Positions 36,900 to 48,860 are shown, counted from the stretch's first letter. The stretch: 64,000 nt of DNA from Polytrichum commune (GCA_950295325.1 OX485806.1:45689169-45753168); one strand, 5' to 3'. Translations and numbers: made by a program. The notes: a model not told the origin generated them from the letters alone.

Positions 36900-37958
36900 G
36901 AATGGTAGCCTCTTTGGCAACACATGAGACATTTCTCCCATTCATTGAGCCTCAAGGTACAAAAGATTTGGCCTTGGCTTAAGGCTACTAGCCTTGGCCA
37001 CAATGCCATCGTCTTACATTCGGTCCTCGGCAACTTGGCTTGGCTTGGTCCGCAAAGCCAACTTTAAACATTTCATCCGCGGAACAAATTGGGTTGGTGC
37101 CACAAAACCAATTTCTAATAGCTTGTCCGCAAAACAAACATGTTTTGCCTTGGTAGCACAAAGCCACCTTCCCACACTCCATCCGCGGCACGAACATGAA
37201 TTGCCTTGGTAGGACAAACCCACCTCCCAACATTCCGTCCGCGGCACAAGTATGATTTGCTTTCGAAGCATAAAGCCACCTTTCAACATTCCGTCCGCGG
37301 CACCAACATGTTTTGCCTAAGTAAAATGGACCAAACAATTTGCACTCATTTCTTTGGGACCTACTTTGGCTAAAGCCACTTGTGGTGATGCGCCGCCAAA
37401 CTTCTCTTTGGGACCATCGGCTTCAATGCTCTTGCAAACTTGATGGTCCCCACCATGTCCTCAAGAAGCCTTAGGGACTTAAACAAGGCATCCACCACCC
37501 GCTTTTAAAACCCCACCTAAAACGATGCATTTCTTAGAAAGCTCGTCCGTTTTAGGTGTATCCTTCATTTGTGCATTTGAATAGCGCACATAGGCCTTAA
37601 GAGGCCCCGGGTGCCTCATTAGCACCAAATTCATTCCAACATCAATACCTTCCAAGCATTTCAAATTGGAATTTCAATCCAACATTAATGCCCTCCAAGG
37701 TTTTGGGTGCTTTCGGTATTCTAGGCCCCAAATGTTTTTTGAGGTTTGAGGGAGCCCTTTCAAAGCACTCCTCCATTTTCCTTACCAAATCCACCCTCAT
37801 GCCCACCATTGTCATTAGAACCAATGGTATGGTCAAATTCCACTTGCACATGATCCTTGTTCCAATTTGAGCCTCACAACCTTTTGGAAACCCCGGGCTC
37901 ACCATCATAACCCGCATTTTTGATAGCCATGTTTCCCTCAAAGTGCTAGCTCAAATAT
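36900..37958 (-). pseudogene. Gag-like region with tandem Cys-containing repeats
   Basis: Downstream of the PBS the minus strand begins MAIKNAGYDGEPGV, then runs in changing frames through KMEECFERAPSNLKKH and GINVGLKFQFE. Between about 37310 and 37010 are five to six tandem units of 50-57 bp (plus strand: CCGCGGCACGAACATG... ending CAACATTCCGT). They encode repeated Cys/Arg/Trp-rich text such as CRGRNVERWLYASK and CGQAIRNWFCG, and may be degenerated zinc-knuckle repeats. Stops are frequent. A second copy of the first 480 bp is at 44579-45050. Confidence 0.7.
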
Positions 37959-37961
37959 TGG

Positions 37962-37979
37962 AACCCTGCTCTGATACCA
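37962..37979 (-). other. Primer-binding site, initiator Met tRNA type
   Basis: Two bases inside the 5' LTR the minus strand reads TGGTATCAGAGCAGGGTT. TGGTATCAGAGC is the usual plant PBS complementary to the 3' end of initiator tRNA-Met. Confidence 0.93.
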
Positions 37980-37981
37980 CG

Positions 37982-38956
37982 TGTCGCAACCCTTGCTAGC
38001 CCCCCTTGACAATCTTGCCAATTTTCAATTTTAGCAAAGGTTACGAGCGCTAACCATTCGCATTCCGCCATGCTAATGGTTAGCTCCTCCTACCCCGGAC
38101 CTTATAGTTCATAGGAGGGAAACCAACCCTCCTACTTTGCTTTCGGGACTCACCCCTTAATCGGTAACCCATTCCTAGATGTGGACTTCCATCCATGGAA
38201 GTCCAATCCCATGTTGATCATCGCATTGCCGGAGCAACACTACAACAACCCGAACCATACTAGGCAACTATGGCCTCACAATGGGCCAATGCCCATGGAG
38301 GCCTTGCCGTTTGGCCTCGGGTGGGTGAGGCCACACCACCTCACCCATATAAGCCTCTAGGACTTCACGCGGGGCCCCTACCCCACCGTCAACCAACCTC
38401 TTGTCTCTCTACCAAGAGTTGGGGCCAAGTGGACATTTTCCTTTAGCTGCTGGGCCTAGAACCCCCCCAGCAGCTTCAGACCATCATAACTTCCTTGTAT
38501 GATGTCTGATCATAACAACCAACCACTCCATGTTCATCTACGCTTCACGTAGATGCCGATGGACTCCTCAATTGCTCCATTTGAGCAAGTCTTGAGGAAG
38601 TTATGCCTATTTGAACCTTGGCAGTCCCGGGAATCACTCCCAGGCACTGCTGTACCAGGGCGCTGTCCCGGGACAGCGCCCCACTCAAATGGCCATAACT
38701 CCTAGCTCACACCTCCGATTGAGGTGTTCTTTAGCTTTCTAGAATCACCACGCCATGAGCTACGCATAACTCATGGCCTTACCCTTGTGCCTCCTAGTCT
38801 TCGTGGGTGGGAGGCGTTCCCAACGCCCGGGGCCCTCACCCACACTAGGATCACTTGGGCCCTCTCACCAACGGCGCCACAAGTCCCGGGTGTCACTCCG
38901 GGGTCCCCCTTGTGCCCATGGTGTTTCGGCCACTCCTCATGGAGAGGTGCGCGACA
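37982..38956 (-). repeat. 5' LTR of the complete family-A element
   Basis: This is a 975-bp copy of the LTR at 31895-32869, with two visible differences. The 24-bp palindrome is at 38658-38681. The GTAGG target duplication follows at 38957-38961. Confidence 0.95.
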
Positions 38957-39799
38957 GTAGGGCAATAGACATGTGACCAAGTCGAAGAGCCTTATGAAAT
39001 CTGATTCCAAGAGACGAGGTAGTTAATTTAGGGGATATAGAGGAGAAGAGGGAGAGGAGAAAGGCAGTTCCTCTCGAGAAGAGAGCCTCCCTTGCTTTGT
39101 CGTTTTCTGAGTGCTTTTTGCTTGGGTGTGAAGCCCTTTGTGATGTACATCTTACTCTTCTTAATATAATATTACAGCGTGAAGTTGTCTTATCAACTGT
39201 GTGTGAGTGAATCGAAATTGTGATGTGTTGTTTGTGTTGTTGTTGTGAATCAATTAAGTCAAAGCATCATTTTCTGGTTCGTGAAGAATCGGGAAAGCAG
39301 TTGTATTACCTTTCTCCTGTGAAGGGAGTAAGATAATTGTTGTGTGCTCTTCATTGCTGAAAGTTATGTAAAGGAGTGTGAAACTCTGAATGAAATTACT
39401 GCATTCTTACCTTCTCAATTGTGACTTACTGTTGTAAGGATGTGTTAGGGGTGACACTGTGTGGATCATTTGTGGTGTCCCAATCCCAACATTCTTACTC
39501 TTGACTATAACTTACAAGTGGAATGTGAGATTTCACTGTGGGTAACTGTATCATTTATTTGTGTGAATTTGGTAAGGAAAGTTATAGTGATCCTCTCGGA
39601 GAGATCAAGAATCGTACTTGTACTGCAATCTTATTGGGGAATAATTATGAAAGAACTTGAGGGTGTGAAACCTGTAATCAATATGTAAGCCCAAATTGGG
39701 AACTTATCATGTCATAATAGAGTGAATGTGAAGTTCATTCTTTATGTGTGTGTTCGGCCATGGGGGTTGGCTGGATTAGCCTTACTCTATCTGATGGGA

Positions 39800-41478
39800 A
39801 TTCAGGATAGACTTTTGAGAATCAACTTGTCATCTCTGTGGAAAATTCCTCTAAAGGTGCAAGTATAAATTAAAAACTTGTGAAAGGAGCAAATTTCATT
39901 TGTCATTGTCTGGCGTGCGTATGAGGTTAAACTGTGTGAAGCAGTTTAATCATCTTCAATTCCCCAAGGCTCCTTTATGTTGTTGAATGGAACAAGAAAT
40001 CTGAAATCTCCCATGGTCCATTTGATGTTAGAATTCTACAAAGTTAATCAAGAGATTACAAGCCTGATAAATAAGTTTGTAGAATCAGTTGAAATGAGCA
40101 ATGTTCATGTCGAAGGAAGATTGAAATTCGGCCAAGCTATGGAAGTATGAAAACTTGAAGTAACCTTTTTCTGTCTGCAGTGTCCCAGCAACAATTCTGT
40201 GAAGCCATTGAGTGTAGGAATTCATTTCAGAAAGTAATGCTCCGTTCTCTCATGGTCAAAAATGTCGTAGTTATTTTGTTGTGGATGATTAGAGCTTAAG
40301 TCTCAATAGGAAGGAAACCCCAGTGTGGAAATTCAGCAGCTAAAAGCAAGAGATCAGTGGAAATCATTTCTGAAGTAAATGCCGAATCTACTGACTGGAG
40401 AGAAATTCAGAAGTTTGTAGCAATGAGGACTTGATAAACTACGGCAATCTGTTACCACCTTGAAGAAAAGGAAGAGGAATTTAACCTGCACCGCAACCGG
40501 GCGAATACGAGCCGTCTGCGGGAGAAAAGGAGGAGTTTACGTCCGCGGCGAGTCTGCGAAAGAGGGAGTTGTGAGCGCGAGAAGCGTGGCACCTTTAACC
40601 CATATCGTTTGGGCGAGTTTAGAAAGGCAAGCATAAAAGGAGGAGTGGCCAGCATCACCTTCGAGAACTTGACGCTGACTTGGTTACTGGTGACTGGCTA
40701 CTTGTTACTGGTTACTGGATACTAAGACTATGGCCCTCTCTATAAGACGTGACTTGATACTGGTTACTTGTGACTGTTACTGGTGACTAGACTATGGCCG
40801 TGCCGTGCAGACTATGGTCCTACCGGTTAGACTCTTACGGTTCCGGTCCGGTTTAGTTCGCTTCGCTTAGACTCGGTCACTAGGTTAATGTCACACGTTA
40901 GACTTTTGTTAATTTCAATCATTTATTTTAATGCATTCAATTCCACTGTGATAGTGTTAAGTCTAAAACTGGCTAAGGAAATAATTCATTTCTGTGGTCT
41001 TTATCTAATTAAATCAATCACTTAACCATAGGAGGAGTCAAGTGTGAACATGATATCCTTACTAACTGTGGTATGGCCTATAGTCCTTGGTTACTTATTT
41101 AAAGAGACTATAGTCACCTCGAGGAGTTTTTGCCTTGGGTTTCTGAGACTATGGCGTACTCAAATGTCTATGGCTGAGCTGTGACTCCCTGAATTGCAAA
41201 ACACATTATAAGAGTGATGTTACTGATGAGAGTGGGTTGTGAGGGAGTGACTGATCAATTGCATGTACTGCTGTGAGTGACCCTTAACCTTAATTGAATC
41301 AATCCTAAAGCTCACTCTAGAAGTCTTTTTCCCTGTGTTTGTTGTTCTAAATACATTTTAATTCTCTTGTAATCTATCAATTAACTCAATGGTGATCCCT
41401 AGATGTAACACCTGACACTCATTTAGTCTTCCCTGTGTGGTTTTCTTAATTGGAACCCAATCTAAAAACCTATCTACA
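39800..41478 (+). repeat. Repeat family E, copy 1 (GACT-rich)
   Basis: The stretch matches 46680-48050 in the same orientation, with clear divergence. Shared landmarks include GTGTGAAGCAGTTTAATCATC versus ACGCAAAGTAGTTTAATCATC, TTAGACTCGGT, and CTGACACTCATTT.GTCTTCCCTG before the end ..CTACA. A GACT/ACTGG-rich minisatellite-like block is at 40670-40900 (ACTGGTTACTGG, GACTATGG). The left limit is uncertain. It may be an LTR: the CA end and lack of coding fit, but no PBS follows at 41479. Bases 38962-39800 look similar in style but are not matched in copy 2. Confidence 0.6.
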
Positions 41479-43446
41479 GCCATGGCTAAAAAAATGAAGA
41501 AAAAACAACATTTCTCGCAAAAGAAGATCACTTTAATTTCAAAGGATGTTGTAGAATGCTATGGATGCGTCAATGACATTTACGTTTGTAATGAAAAGGA
41601 TTTTTTAGCCATTTCTAGGAAATTATTAAATAAAATCTTGGCACAATATATGGCAAAGATCGCATTGAACGACTCAAATCAATTTTACGCACATGGAAAT
41701 ATATAAAAATTAATGAAAATTAAAATAATAATGTATTTCTTTTGGTTAAATATTGGGATACATTGTGTATTAAATAGGGAAATCAATCCTCAAGATATCA
41801 AAAAAGGTATAATGATTTGTGGGTTCAACCCAACTTAATCACACGTTCATCACCAATTAGCCTACATACTGGCATGAATTCTATCACTTAAAAAACCATT
41901 ATACAATAAATGTTATTGGACATAGAAAAACAAAAAAATGTTTGCCATGGTATATGTTTGCCAGTGACACAAGTGATTGAGGCGATCAGACCTCTGATCA
42001 GGGAGCTGCGATGAGAAGAGGGGTGACGATCAGAAGGAGAGACGACCAGCGAGGAGGGTGGCAGTCGGAAGGAGAGTTTTTAAAAAGGGGTACTTGAAGA
42101 CCCTAGAGCACTTCATTTGGCCCCGAACGATCTTACATGAAGTGTCTCAATTGTTACCTTCGGATAATGAATATACTTACCATTTAGGGTGCATTTACTT
42201 ACCATTAGGGATCTAGCATGGATGACTTGGACTCAAGTAATTAGGAATTATACCTAGGTTCTCCAAAGAAGAAGGATAAGAATGCTCTAAGAGTATAATC
42301 GATTTAGGAATTAGAGAGCATCTCGAAAAGCGTAGTATGGTGAAATATATCAATGTAGGATTTCTGAAATTAGAGTTTTAAAAGAGCTTCGCGGCGAGAA
42401 GAGTTTTAGCCCCGGATTCCTTTGAATTCAAAGACCAAGGCTTTTAGAGGAGGCCGAAGATATATTTTGGAAAATAAAAAAATCACCTAGGCATTACGAA
42501 GGATTCCCAAGTTACTAAACCCACATTACTATAGGGAATAACTTGCGAACTTCTACCACCTTACAAAGAAAAGAGTATACCCAAGCATTTAATGTAGAGG
42601 AAGATACCAAGGGCAATTAAGAAAGGGAATTAACGAAGAGGTATTCAACCGAGTATAAAACCTAGCTCATTGACTAGAAGATACTATGGGAGACCTTATC
42701 GAGTAATATAGAGAATAAATAATATAGGAGGATCTATCGGAGAACATTCCCCTATTATTCTTTACCCTCCCACATATAAATTGAATATCCAATATCATGT
42801 CGGGGAAGAGTAGTTAAGTGAACAACAACCGGATCACGGAAAACTCGGAAGTACGGAATAAAACATAATGACCATAGAAATAATTCCATACAAGAGAAGA
42901 ACTATCAAGGATAGGGAGACACCTCCACATAAGGAATGGAGAAGAAACCCTTACCTCAAGTACCTTTGGTAGAATGTGTTTTATAGGGAATTTAGAATTA
43001 CAGGGGAGTATGATTGCCTTGCAATAAGTGCTTAAACAAGGATCCTTAAATGAATATTGGAGAAACAAGAGAACTCTCATGAGTTCCATTTAGTGAGAGA
43101 GTATGCTTGAAGCTATAAACTCTCTTAAGGGGAACACTCTTGGAATGATTGAGAGAATAAAGAAGATATCAATCATTCAAGATAGTATATATAAGAAGAA
43201 CTTCCCTTTAAGAACACTTAACCTCGACATTAGGATTTAGGGGAACATAACCTTGCAAACTTAGGACAACTACTCTTTGAGAATTCAAAAGGGCACTAAA
43301 GTAACGTGTTACTAATCTAAGAAGTCAATGTTAGTATGCAAGCAATCACCTTCATAGAAATGGAAACTTAGAATGTTCTAATTTTGGTGGGAGTGACTTC
43401 CATGTAAACCGGTTCAGCAACGGGTTACACCGTCTAAGGCTGAGGG
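41479..43446. other. No gene recognised
   Basis: A lysine-rich open frame at 41437-41706 (plus; MAKKMKKKQHFSQKK, DVVECYGCVNDIYVCNE) and one at 42814-43089 (minus) have no recognised domain. A short GC-richer patch lies at 41970-42085. Nothing further is supported. Confidence 0.4.
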
Positions 43447-44010
43447 TTGAAGGTGACCGTTGAGGGGGTGAGTCTCGAAAGTAAAGTAGGAGGGTTGGTT
43501 CCCCTTTGTGAACTATAAGGTCCGGGGTAGGAAGAACTAACCATTAGCATGGCGGAACGAAAGCGCTCGTAACCCTTGTTATAAATGAAAATGGTCAAGA
43601 TGGTTATGGAAAATTAACAAGGGTTGCGACATGTGGTGACAATTGTTACTCCAAGCAAAGTAACAACCCATAAGGTTGGTTGGATTGGTGTATTACTCTA
43701 GTGCCTCCAAGCAATGACCTTTTAATTCCTATAATGTAGAGAACTAATGTAGGGCATGATACATAGGATTAATGTAGAATATTGATATAGAAGACTAATG
43801 TAGAATAGTAGCTTAAAGCCTAACACAAAACCTAATACAGACGAATAATACCAAACATAGTACATGAGAGTAATGTAGAAGGCTGATGCAAAAGACTAAT
43901 GCAGAGTCTAATATAGAATGTAATGCAGTGGACTAATATAAACGCTTAATGTAGCGGACATAACGTAATATAGAAGTTTGATATAGGAAATTGATGCAGA
44001 AGACATGACT

Positions 44011-44150
44011 GTCATTCATCCATTTGACGTCGTCTTACGCTGTCATTTATCCATTTGACGTTGTTTTACGTTTTCCTTCATCTATTCGACGTCGTCCTAC
44101 GCTATCATTCATCCCTTCAACGTTGTCTTTCGTTATCCTTCATCCATTGC
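44011..44150. repeat. 31-bp tandem array, four and a half units
   Basis: Units start at 44011, 44042, 44073, 44104 and 44135 (partial). The consensus is close to ATCATTCATCCATTTGACGT followed by CGTCTTACGCT. Differences between units are mostly C/T. Confidence 0.92.
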
Positions 44151-44359
44151 CTAAATTTTTTCATATTCAGTAATTAACCTTAATTTTATTTCTATTTAAA
44201 CTACGACCCAACCGTGAGCGGTTTGATTGATCTCCATGGATAAATACTAACATGTTCCAAAAAATAAAAAATAATCGAGAAGGTTCTACTTACACACGCG
44301 TAATAATTTTTCTTTGTATCCGCCTATAGATTATTCCTGCTTTAACACTAATTCAATTT

Positions 44360-44458
44360 GGGATGGCACCAGTCAATGTAACCAACCGGATTCGAACCCG
44401 GGTTGGTCCAGACCTAATACCAGTCTCTTATACAACTCGCATCCATAGGCGGATGTCT
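44360..44458 (-). other. tRNA-like / SINE-like segment with B box
   Basis: On the minus strand GGTTCGAATCC is a perfect pol III B box, preceded by GGATGCGAGTTGTATAAGAG and GACTGGTATTAGG, where an A box would be expected but is not convincing. ATCCGCCTAT at 44319 and its complement ATAGGCGGAT near 44445 form an inverted pair around it. No cloverleaf can be drawn fully, so this is not called a tRNA gene. Confidence 0.35.
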
Positions 44459-45050
44459 CAAAGCCTAGTAGCCACTTATATATTAATTATTTCTAATAAC
44501 TAACTTCATTGTTTTTTTTGTAGATTATGGGCCTTAATTCAACCCTTGAGCAGTTTGAGTGGCTTATACAACATGTGGTATTAGAGCAGGGTTTCAATTT
44601 TTGAGCTAGCACTTTGAGGTAGACATGACTATAAAAAATGCGGGTTATAATGGTGAGCCCTGGGTTTTCTAAAGGTTGTGATTTTCAAATTAGAACAAGG
44701 ATCATTTACAAGTGGATTTTGACGACATCATTGATTATAATGACAATTGTGGGATGTTGTGGATTCGGTAAGGAAAATGGAGGACTCCTTTGAAAGGGCT
44801 CCCACAAACTTCAAAAAATATTCGGGGGCTAAATTACCGAATGCACCCGTAAGCTTGAACGGTGATAATGTTGGATTGAAATTCCAATTCAAAATACTTA
44901 AAAGATGATGATGTTGGAATGACCTTGGTGCAAATAAAACACCCGGGGTTTCTTTAGGCCTTTGTGATGGAATTTAACACCCAAATGAATGGTGCAAGTT
45001 AAATAACTGAATCGGCTAAGAAACTTATTATGTGAAATTCCATGCCAACT

Positions 45051-46679
45051 GTTCAACGTTCTGGGTAACTCCAAATTGATGGTGATGGTACTTTGGCATT
45101 AATATCATCAATGTATTGACTATGTGTCTTGAGGATTCTGATTGGCAGACAAATGGACGTTCGAAACTGGCTAAAACCAGCTGGTTTCTTTAGAAAAAAT
45201 GTCCACATGTCCAGTCATGCTAGGATTGCAAGACAACTCCTTTGTTGTACGCGTGGAAATCATAGTCTTCAAATAAATTTTATTGAGACGTGTGGAACAT
45301 ATTACAATTTCGACAGTAACGGCTTTGAGGATACCGTTAGACTGCCTGCCATGTCCGTTGTGATAGCTAAACCCTAAACCGTCCGAGGGATTGCAAATCC
45401 AGTATCTCCAACTCTAACAAATTGCCAACAGCTCACATTTCATATCTGCCCCTACTTTCAATGTTGCGCATACTCATTGCCTTCATTTACAACAAACTCT
45501 ACTTTTGGTGACGTGCACATGGCATTGCTTCATGACCTCGAGTGTTCGCATGTACTTCCCCTCCCCCTAGTCCCAAATCTTCACCATCAGTCGCTCTTCT
45601 ATTTGGCCCTGCATATATCATTCCAACTATAAATGATCATGGCAATTTCCACCTGTGCTGCACGGTCATTTCCCATTAGAGCATTTATTACTGCCTCCTA
45701 GATCGTCATTGTGCGCCAAAACAATTCAATATTGTCCATAATAATTGATTTCTTAATGAATCACAGCACGGAACACATAACATGCATATACCCTACAGTG
45801 CCCCTGCAAACGGGCTATTTAAAGTATTCTATACAAATATTACCTTTCACTGCCGGATGTGCATGTGTGCAGCTTTGGGATGCCCCTTACCGCACAACGT
45901 TCCCACGCTGGGTTGTGATGAAACCCTTCTCATTGCTCTCACCACTGTGTCCCGCAGTTCCATTATTCTCATACCCCGCTACAGGGTTAGCCTGCTCACT
46001 TTCAGAAGTGCTCACTGTAAATCACACGAGGGAATTATTGTTTTTGGTATAACAAATTTCTTAAAATTGAAAACAGTGCCTTCTGTAATTTGAGAGTCAT
46101 AATCCTAGTTTTCTAGAACAACAACACTTTTGGAAGGATATTGCAACATTCACTGAGTCGCGTTGTCGCGGCTATCTAACATTTGCCGTTCCTCATTGGC
46201 GAATATTAATGGCCAGGAAAACGTGTCAGGAATTTGCAGACAATCTTGTGCCTGCACATTGAACAATTCGAGGCCTCTCATCAGTATGATCACCGAAATT
46301 ATCAAATAAAAAAACTTGCAGAGGGCAACAGTAGGTGCTGCATTGTATCCTTTAACAACCAAATACTCCAACAGCCCCAACACACAATCACTGAGTTTCA
46401 TTTATTTGGTCCTGAGATTGACACTTGGGATTTCCTATAAGAAACATGCGTCCCAATTCAGAATCACATGGGACTCTATGCCATATAATCCAAGTCCGAA
46501 TACTCTGTTCATCACTGCTCACAGTATAGGGTACTTTCAGTAAAGACATACAGGCAATCACTTCCATGAGCTGAGTACCTGTAATCCATATCGGCAATTT
46601 TCGATGCCATTTACTCCACGCTCACACATCAATCGACCCACCTGCACGTTATACATTGGAACATGTCAAATGCCTATGT
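45051..46679. other. Unassigned DNA with one short coding-like stretch
   Basis: At 45129-45377 the plus strand is open for 82 codons, including NWLKPAGFFRKNVHMSSHA and then FIETCGTYYNFDSNGFED and VRLPAMSVVIAKP before a stop. It has the look of a C-terminal exon, but I cannot name the family. Overlapping open frames at 45711-46093 and 46150-46597 show nothing recognisable. Confidence 0.3.
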
Positions 46680-48050
46680 GAGATTTGGAGGATTTCCAGT
46701 ACTTGATTGAAAGATCAAAAACTTATCTCCTGGGAAGGGAATAAATTGTGCTAAGTCGTGTTTAAAATTCATGTGAAAGGAATTAATCACCTTCATCTTG
46801 GTATCGTGTGCGTCCGAGATGACACTACGCAAAGTAGTTTAATCATCTTAAATTCCTCAGGTTTATTTATGCTCCTGAATGGAACGAGGAATGTGAAATT
46901 CCTCGAGGTTAATTTTTTGTTTTAGATTTACAAATTCAATCAGGGGATTCTAAGCCAAATCAGTAAGCTTGTGTGGACGACTAAGACGTAGCTCTCAATC
47001 AGTGTGAGAATCCAGTGTCACAATTCTTTAGTTAAAGAAGAGAAAGAGTAGTGGTGTAAACCATAATTGATGTCGACGTCAAACGCAAACTATTTTCCAA
47101 GTAGAGAATTGAGTTTCGCGATTAATCTCTCGTCGTTGTGACAATTGAGGAAATTCACTTAGCTACAAAGTTGATTACTGCAATTATATTGCATGAGGGA
47201 CCGAAAGGGCATAGCCTTGATTTCTGAAAAGCTACTCGTGGTGAGAGGATGGTAATCGCATTGTGGGCAGACTTCATTGATGTGATTGAAGAGATAGGGT
47301 AGCAGCTTGATCTTGTGAATCTTGAGTTCAGCTAAAGAGCAGATGACGGAATCGTGAGACGAAGAAGCGCAACCTTTGTTGATCGGAGAAGAAGAAGGTG
47401 CCGCGTGCGAGTGAAGTCTGATGAAGAGAAGAGCTGCACGCGGAAGCTAGGCGCCTTTATCCCATATTGATGGGGAGAACCACTTAGTGCAGGTATAAAG
47501 CCTAACTCACCACAGTGGCTGATGTGTCCAGATGCTTCTCATGACACAAGACTCAATACTGGTTACATGTGACTAGACTTGTTACTTGGAACTCAGACTA
47601 TCTACTTGGCACTTGTGACTTGACTGTCTACTCGTGACTCTGGCTCTGGACTCTTGACTCGCTACTAGATTCGTGTCACTATCCTAGGCCGGTTAGCACG
47701 CTTTAAGACTCGTTCGCTTAGACTCGGTTCCCGTCACTCGTTACTAGACTTTTGTTAAACATAAGAGCATGATAATTGATTTATGAGCTCTAAGAGTCTT
47801 TATCAATGTTCATGAGATATAAAATTGTGGCTGAGTAATTTACCCCTTATAAGCTAATTCATCCTAACAAGTGATAACCAAGTGCAAATGAGGGAGTAAA
47901 TCTTAAGTTAATTGACTGTCAAATGCATACCCTAAACATTTTAACCTATCAATTAACCTTATCGTGACAAACTAGAGATACATCTGACACTCATTTGGTC
48001 TTCCCTGGGGTTTTTCAGAGTTTGAACCCTACCCTAAAATCCTAACTACA
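46680..48050 (+). repeat. Repeat family E, copy 2
   Basis: This is the second copy of the repeat at 39800-41478. A GACT/CTTG-rich block (47540-47750: GACTTGACTGTCTACTCGTGACTCTGG, in part) corresponds to the GACT block of copy 1. It ends ..CCTAACTACA at 48050, directly against a truncated LTR A, so this edge is an insertion or deletion junction. Confidence 0.6.
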
Positions 48051-48860
48051 AGGCACAAGGGTAAGGCCATTAGCTGTGTGCAGCTCATGGCGTGGTGATT
48101 CTAGAATGCTCAAGATCACCTCATTCGGAGGTGTGAACTAGGAGTTATGGCAATTTGAGTGGGGCGCTGTCCCGGGACAGCGCCCTGGTACAGCAGTGCC
48201 TGGGAGTGATTCCCGGGACTGCCAAGGTTCAAACAAGCATAACTTCCTCAATACTTGCCTGAATGGGGCAAGTGAGAAGTCCATCAGCATCTACGTGAAG
48301 CGTAGATGAAGATGAAGTGGTTTCTTGTTATCATCAGATTTCATACAAGGAAGTTATGATGGTCTGAAGCTGCTAAGGGCTTCTAGGCCCAGCAGCTAAG
48401 GGAAAATGTCTACTTGGCCCCAACTCTTGGTAGAGAGACAAGAGGTCTCTTGACGGTGGGATAAGGGCCCTGCGTAGAGTCCTAGAGGCTTATATAGGTG
48501 AGGTGTTGTGGCCTCACCCACCCGAGGCCGAACGGCACGGCCTCCATGGGCATTGGCCCAATGTGAGGCCATAGTTGCCTAGTATGGTTCGGGTTGTTAT
48601 AGTGTTGCTCCGGCAACGCAATGATCAACATAGGAGTGGACTTTCATGGATGGAAGTCCACATCGAAGAAATGGGTTACCGATTAAGGGGTATGTCTCGA
48701 AAGCAAAGTAGGAAGGTTGGTTCCCTCCTATGAACTATAAGGTCCGGGGTAGGAGGAGCTAACCATTAGCATGGCGGAATGCAAAGGGTTAACGCTCGTA
48801 ACCTTTGCTAAGAATGAAAATTGGCAAGATGGTCAATGGGGGCTAGCAAGGGTTGCGACA
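48051..48860 (+). mobile_element. LTR A, 5'-truncated, plus orientation
   Basis: It starts inside the LTR (AGGCACAAGGGTAAGGCC) and continues to the true end AGCAAGGGTTGCGACA. About 165 bp of the LTR start are missing. It keeps a perfect 24-bp palindrome at 48162-48185. Its right end cuts into the ORF2 end of the LINE. Confidence 0.9.

Larger units (their letters stand above)
31895..38956 (-). mobile_element. Complete family-A chromovirus (Ty3/gypsy), 7062 bp, RT-deleted
   Basis: The element has two 975-bp LTRs, TG...CA ends and a perfect 5-bp target duplication GTAGG (31890-31894 and 38957-38961). Reading on the minus strand the order is 5' LTR (38956-37982), initiator-Met PBS, gag-like region with tandem repeats, protease-like region, end of RT, tandem-repeated RNase H region, integrase, chromodomain, purine tract and 3' LTR (32869-31895). 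By eye the LTRs differ at only two sites (31913 T/C, 31923 C/A), so the insertion is recent. The interior nevertheless has many stops and lacks the RT core, so it must have moved in trans. Fragments of the family recur throughout the window. Confidence 0.95.
43637..44573. mobile_element. 937-bp TG...CA insert with TGTGG target duplication
   Basis: The segment begins TGACAATTGTTACTCC and ends GGCTTATACAACA, and it is flanked by TGTGG on both sides (43632-43636 and 44574-44578). Removing it and one TGTGG restores a continuous LTR-PBS junction of family A. It carries a degenerate AGACTAATGTAGAAT-like repeat (43731-44008), a 31-bp tandem array and a B-box-like motif, and it has no coding. It may be a solo LTR or a short non-autonomous retroelement. 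Confidence 0.8.
43447..45050 (+). mobile_element. Family-A fragment: LTR end, PBS and gag start, plus strand, interrupted
   Basis: Positions 43447-43631 match the last 185 bp of LTR A (GGGGTGAGTC.., AGGTCCGGGGTAGG, AACAAGGGTTGCGACA). After a 937-bp insert, 44574-45050 matches the PBS and start of the complete element: TGTGGTATTAGAGCAGGG, TGAGCTAGCACTTTGAGG, GAAAGGGCTCCC and ACACCCGGGG. It is more diverged than the complete copy and has many stops. The coding orientation is plus, opposite to the complete element. Confidence 0.88.

Noticed and set aside
44360-44458. A tRNA gene on the minus strand.
   Set aside because: A B box is present, but no acceptable acceptor stem, A box or full cloverleaf.
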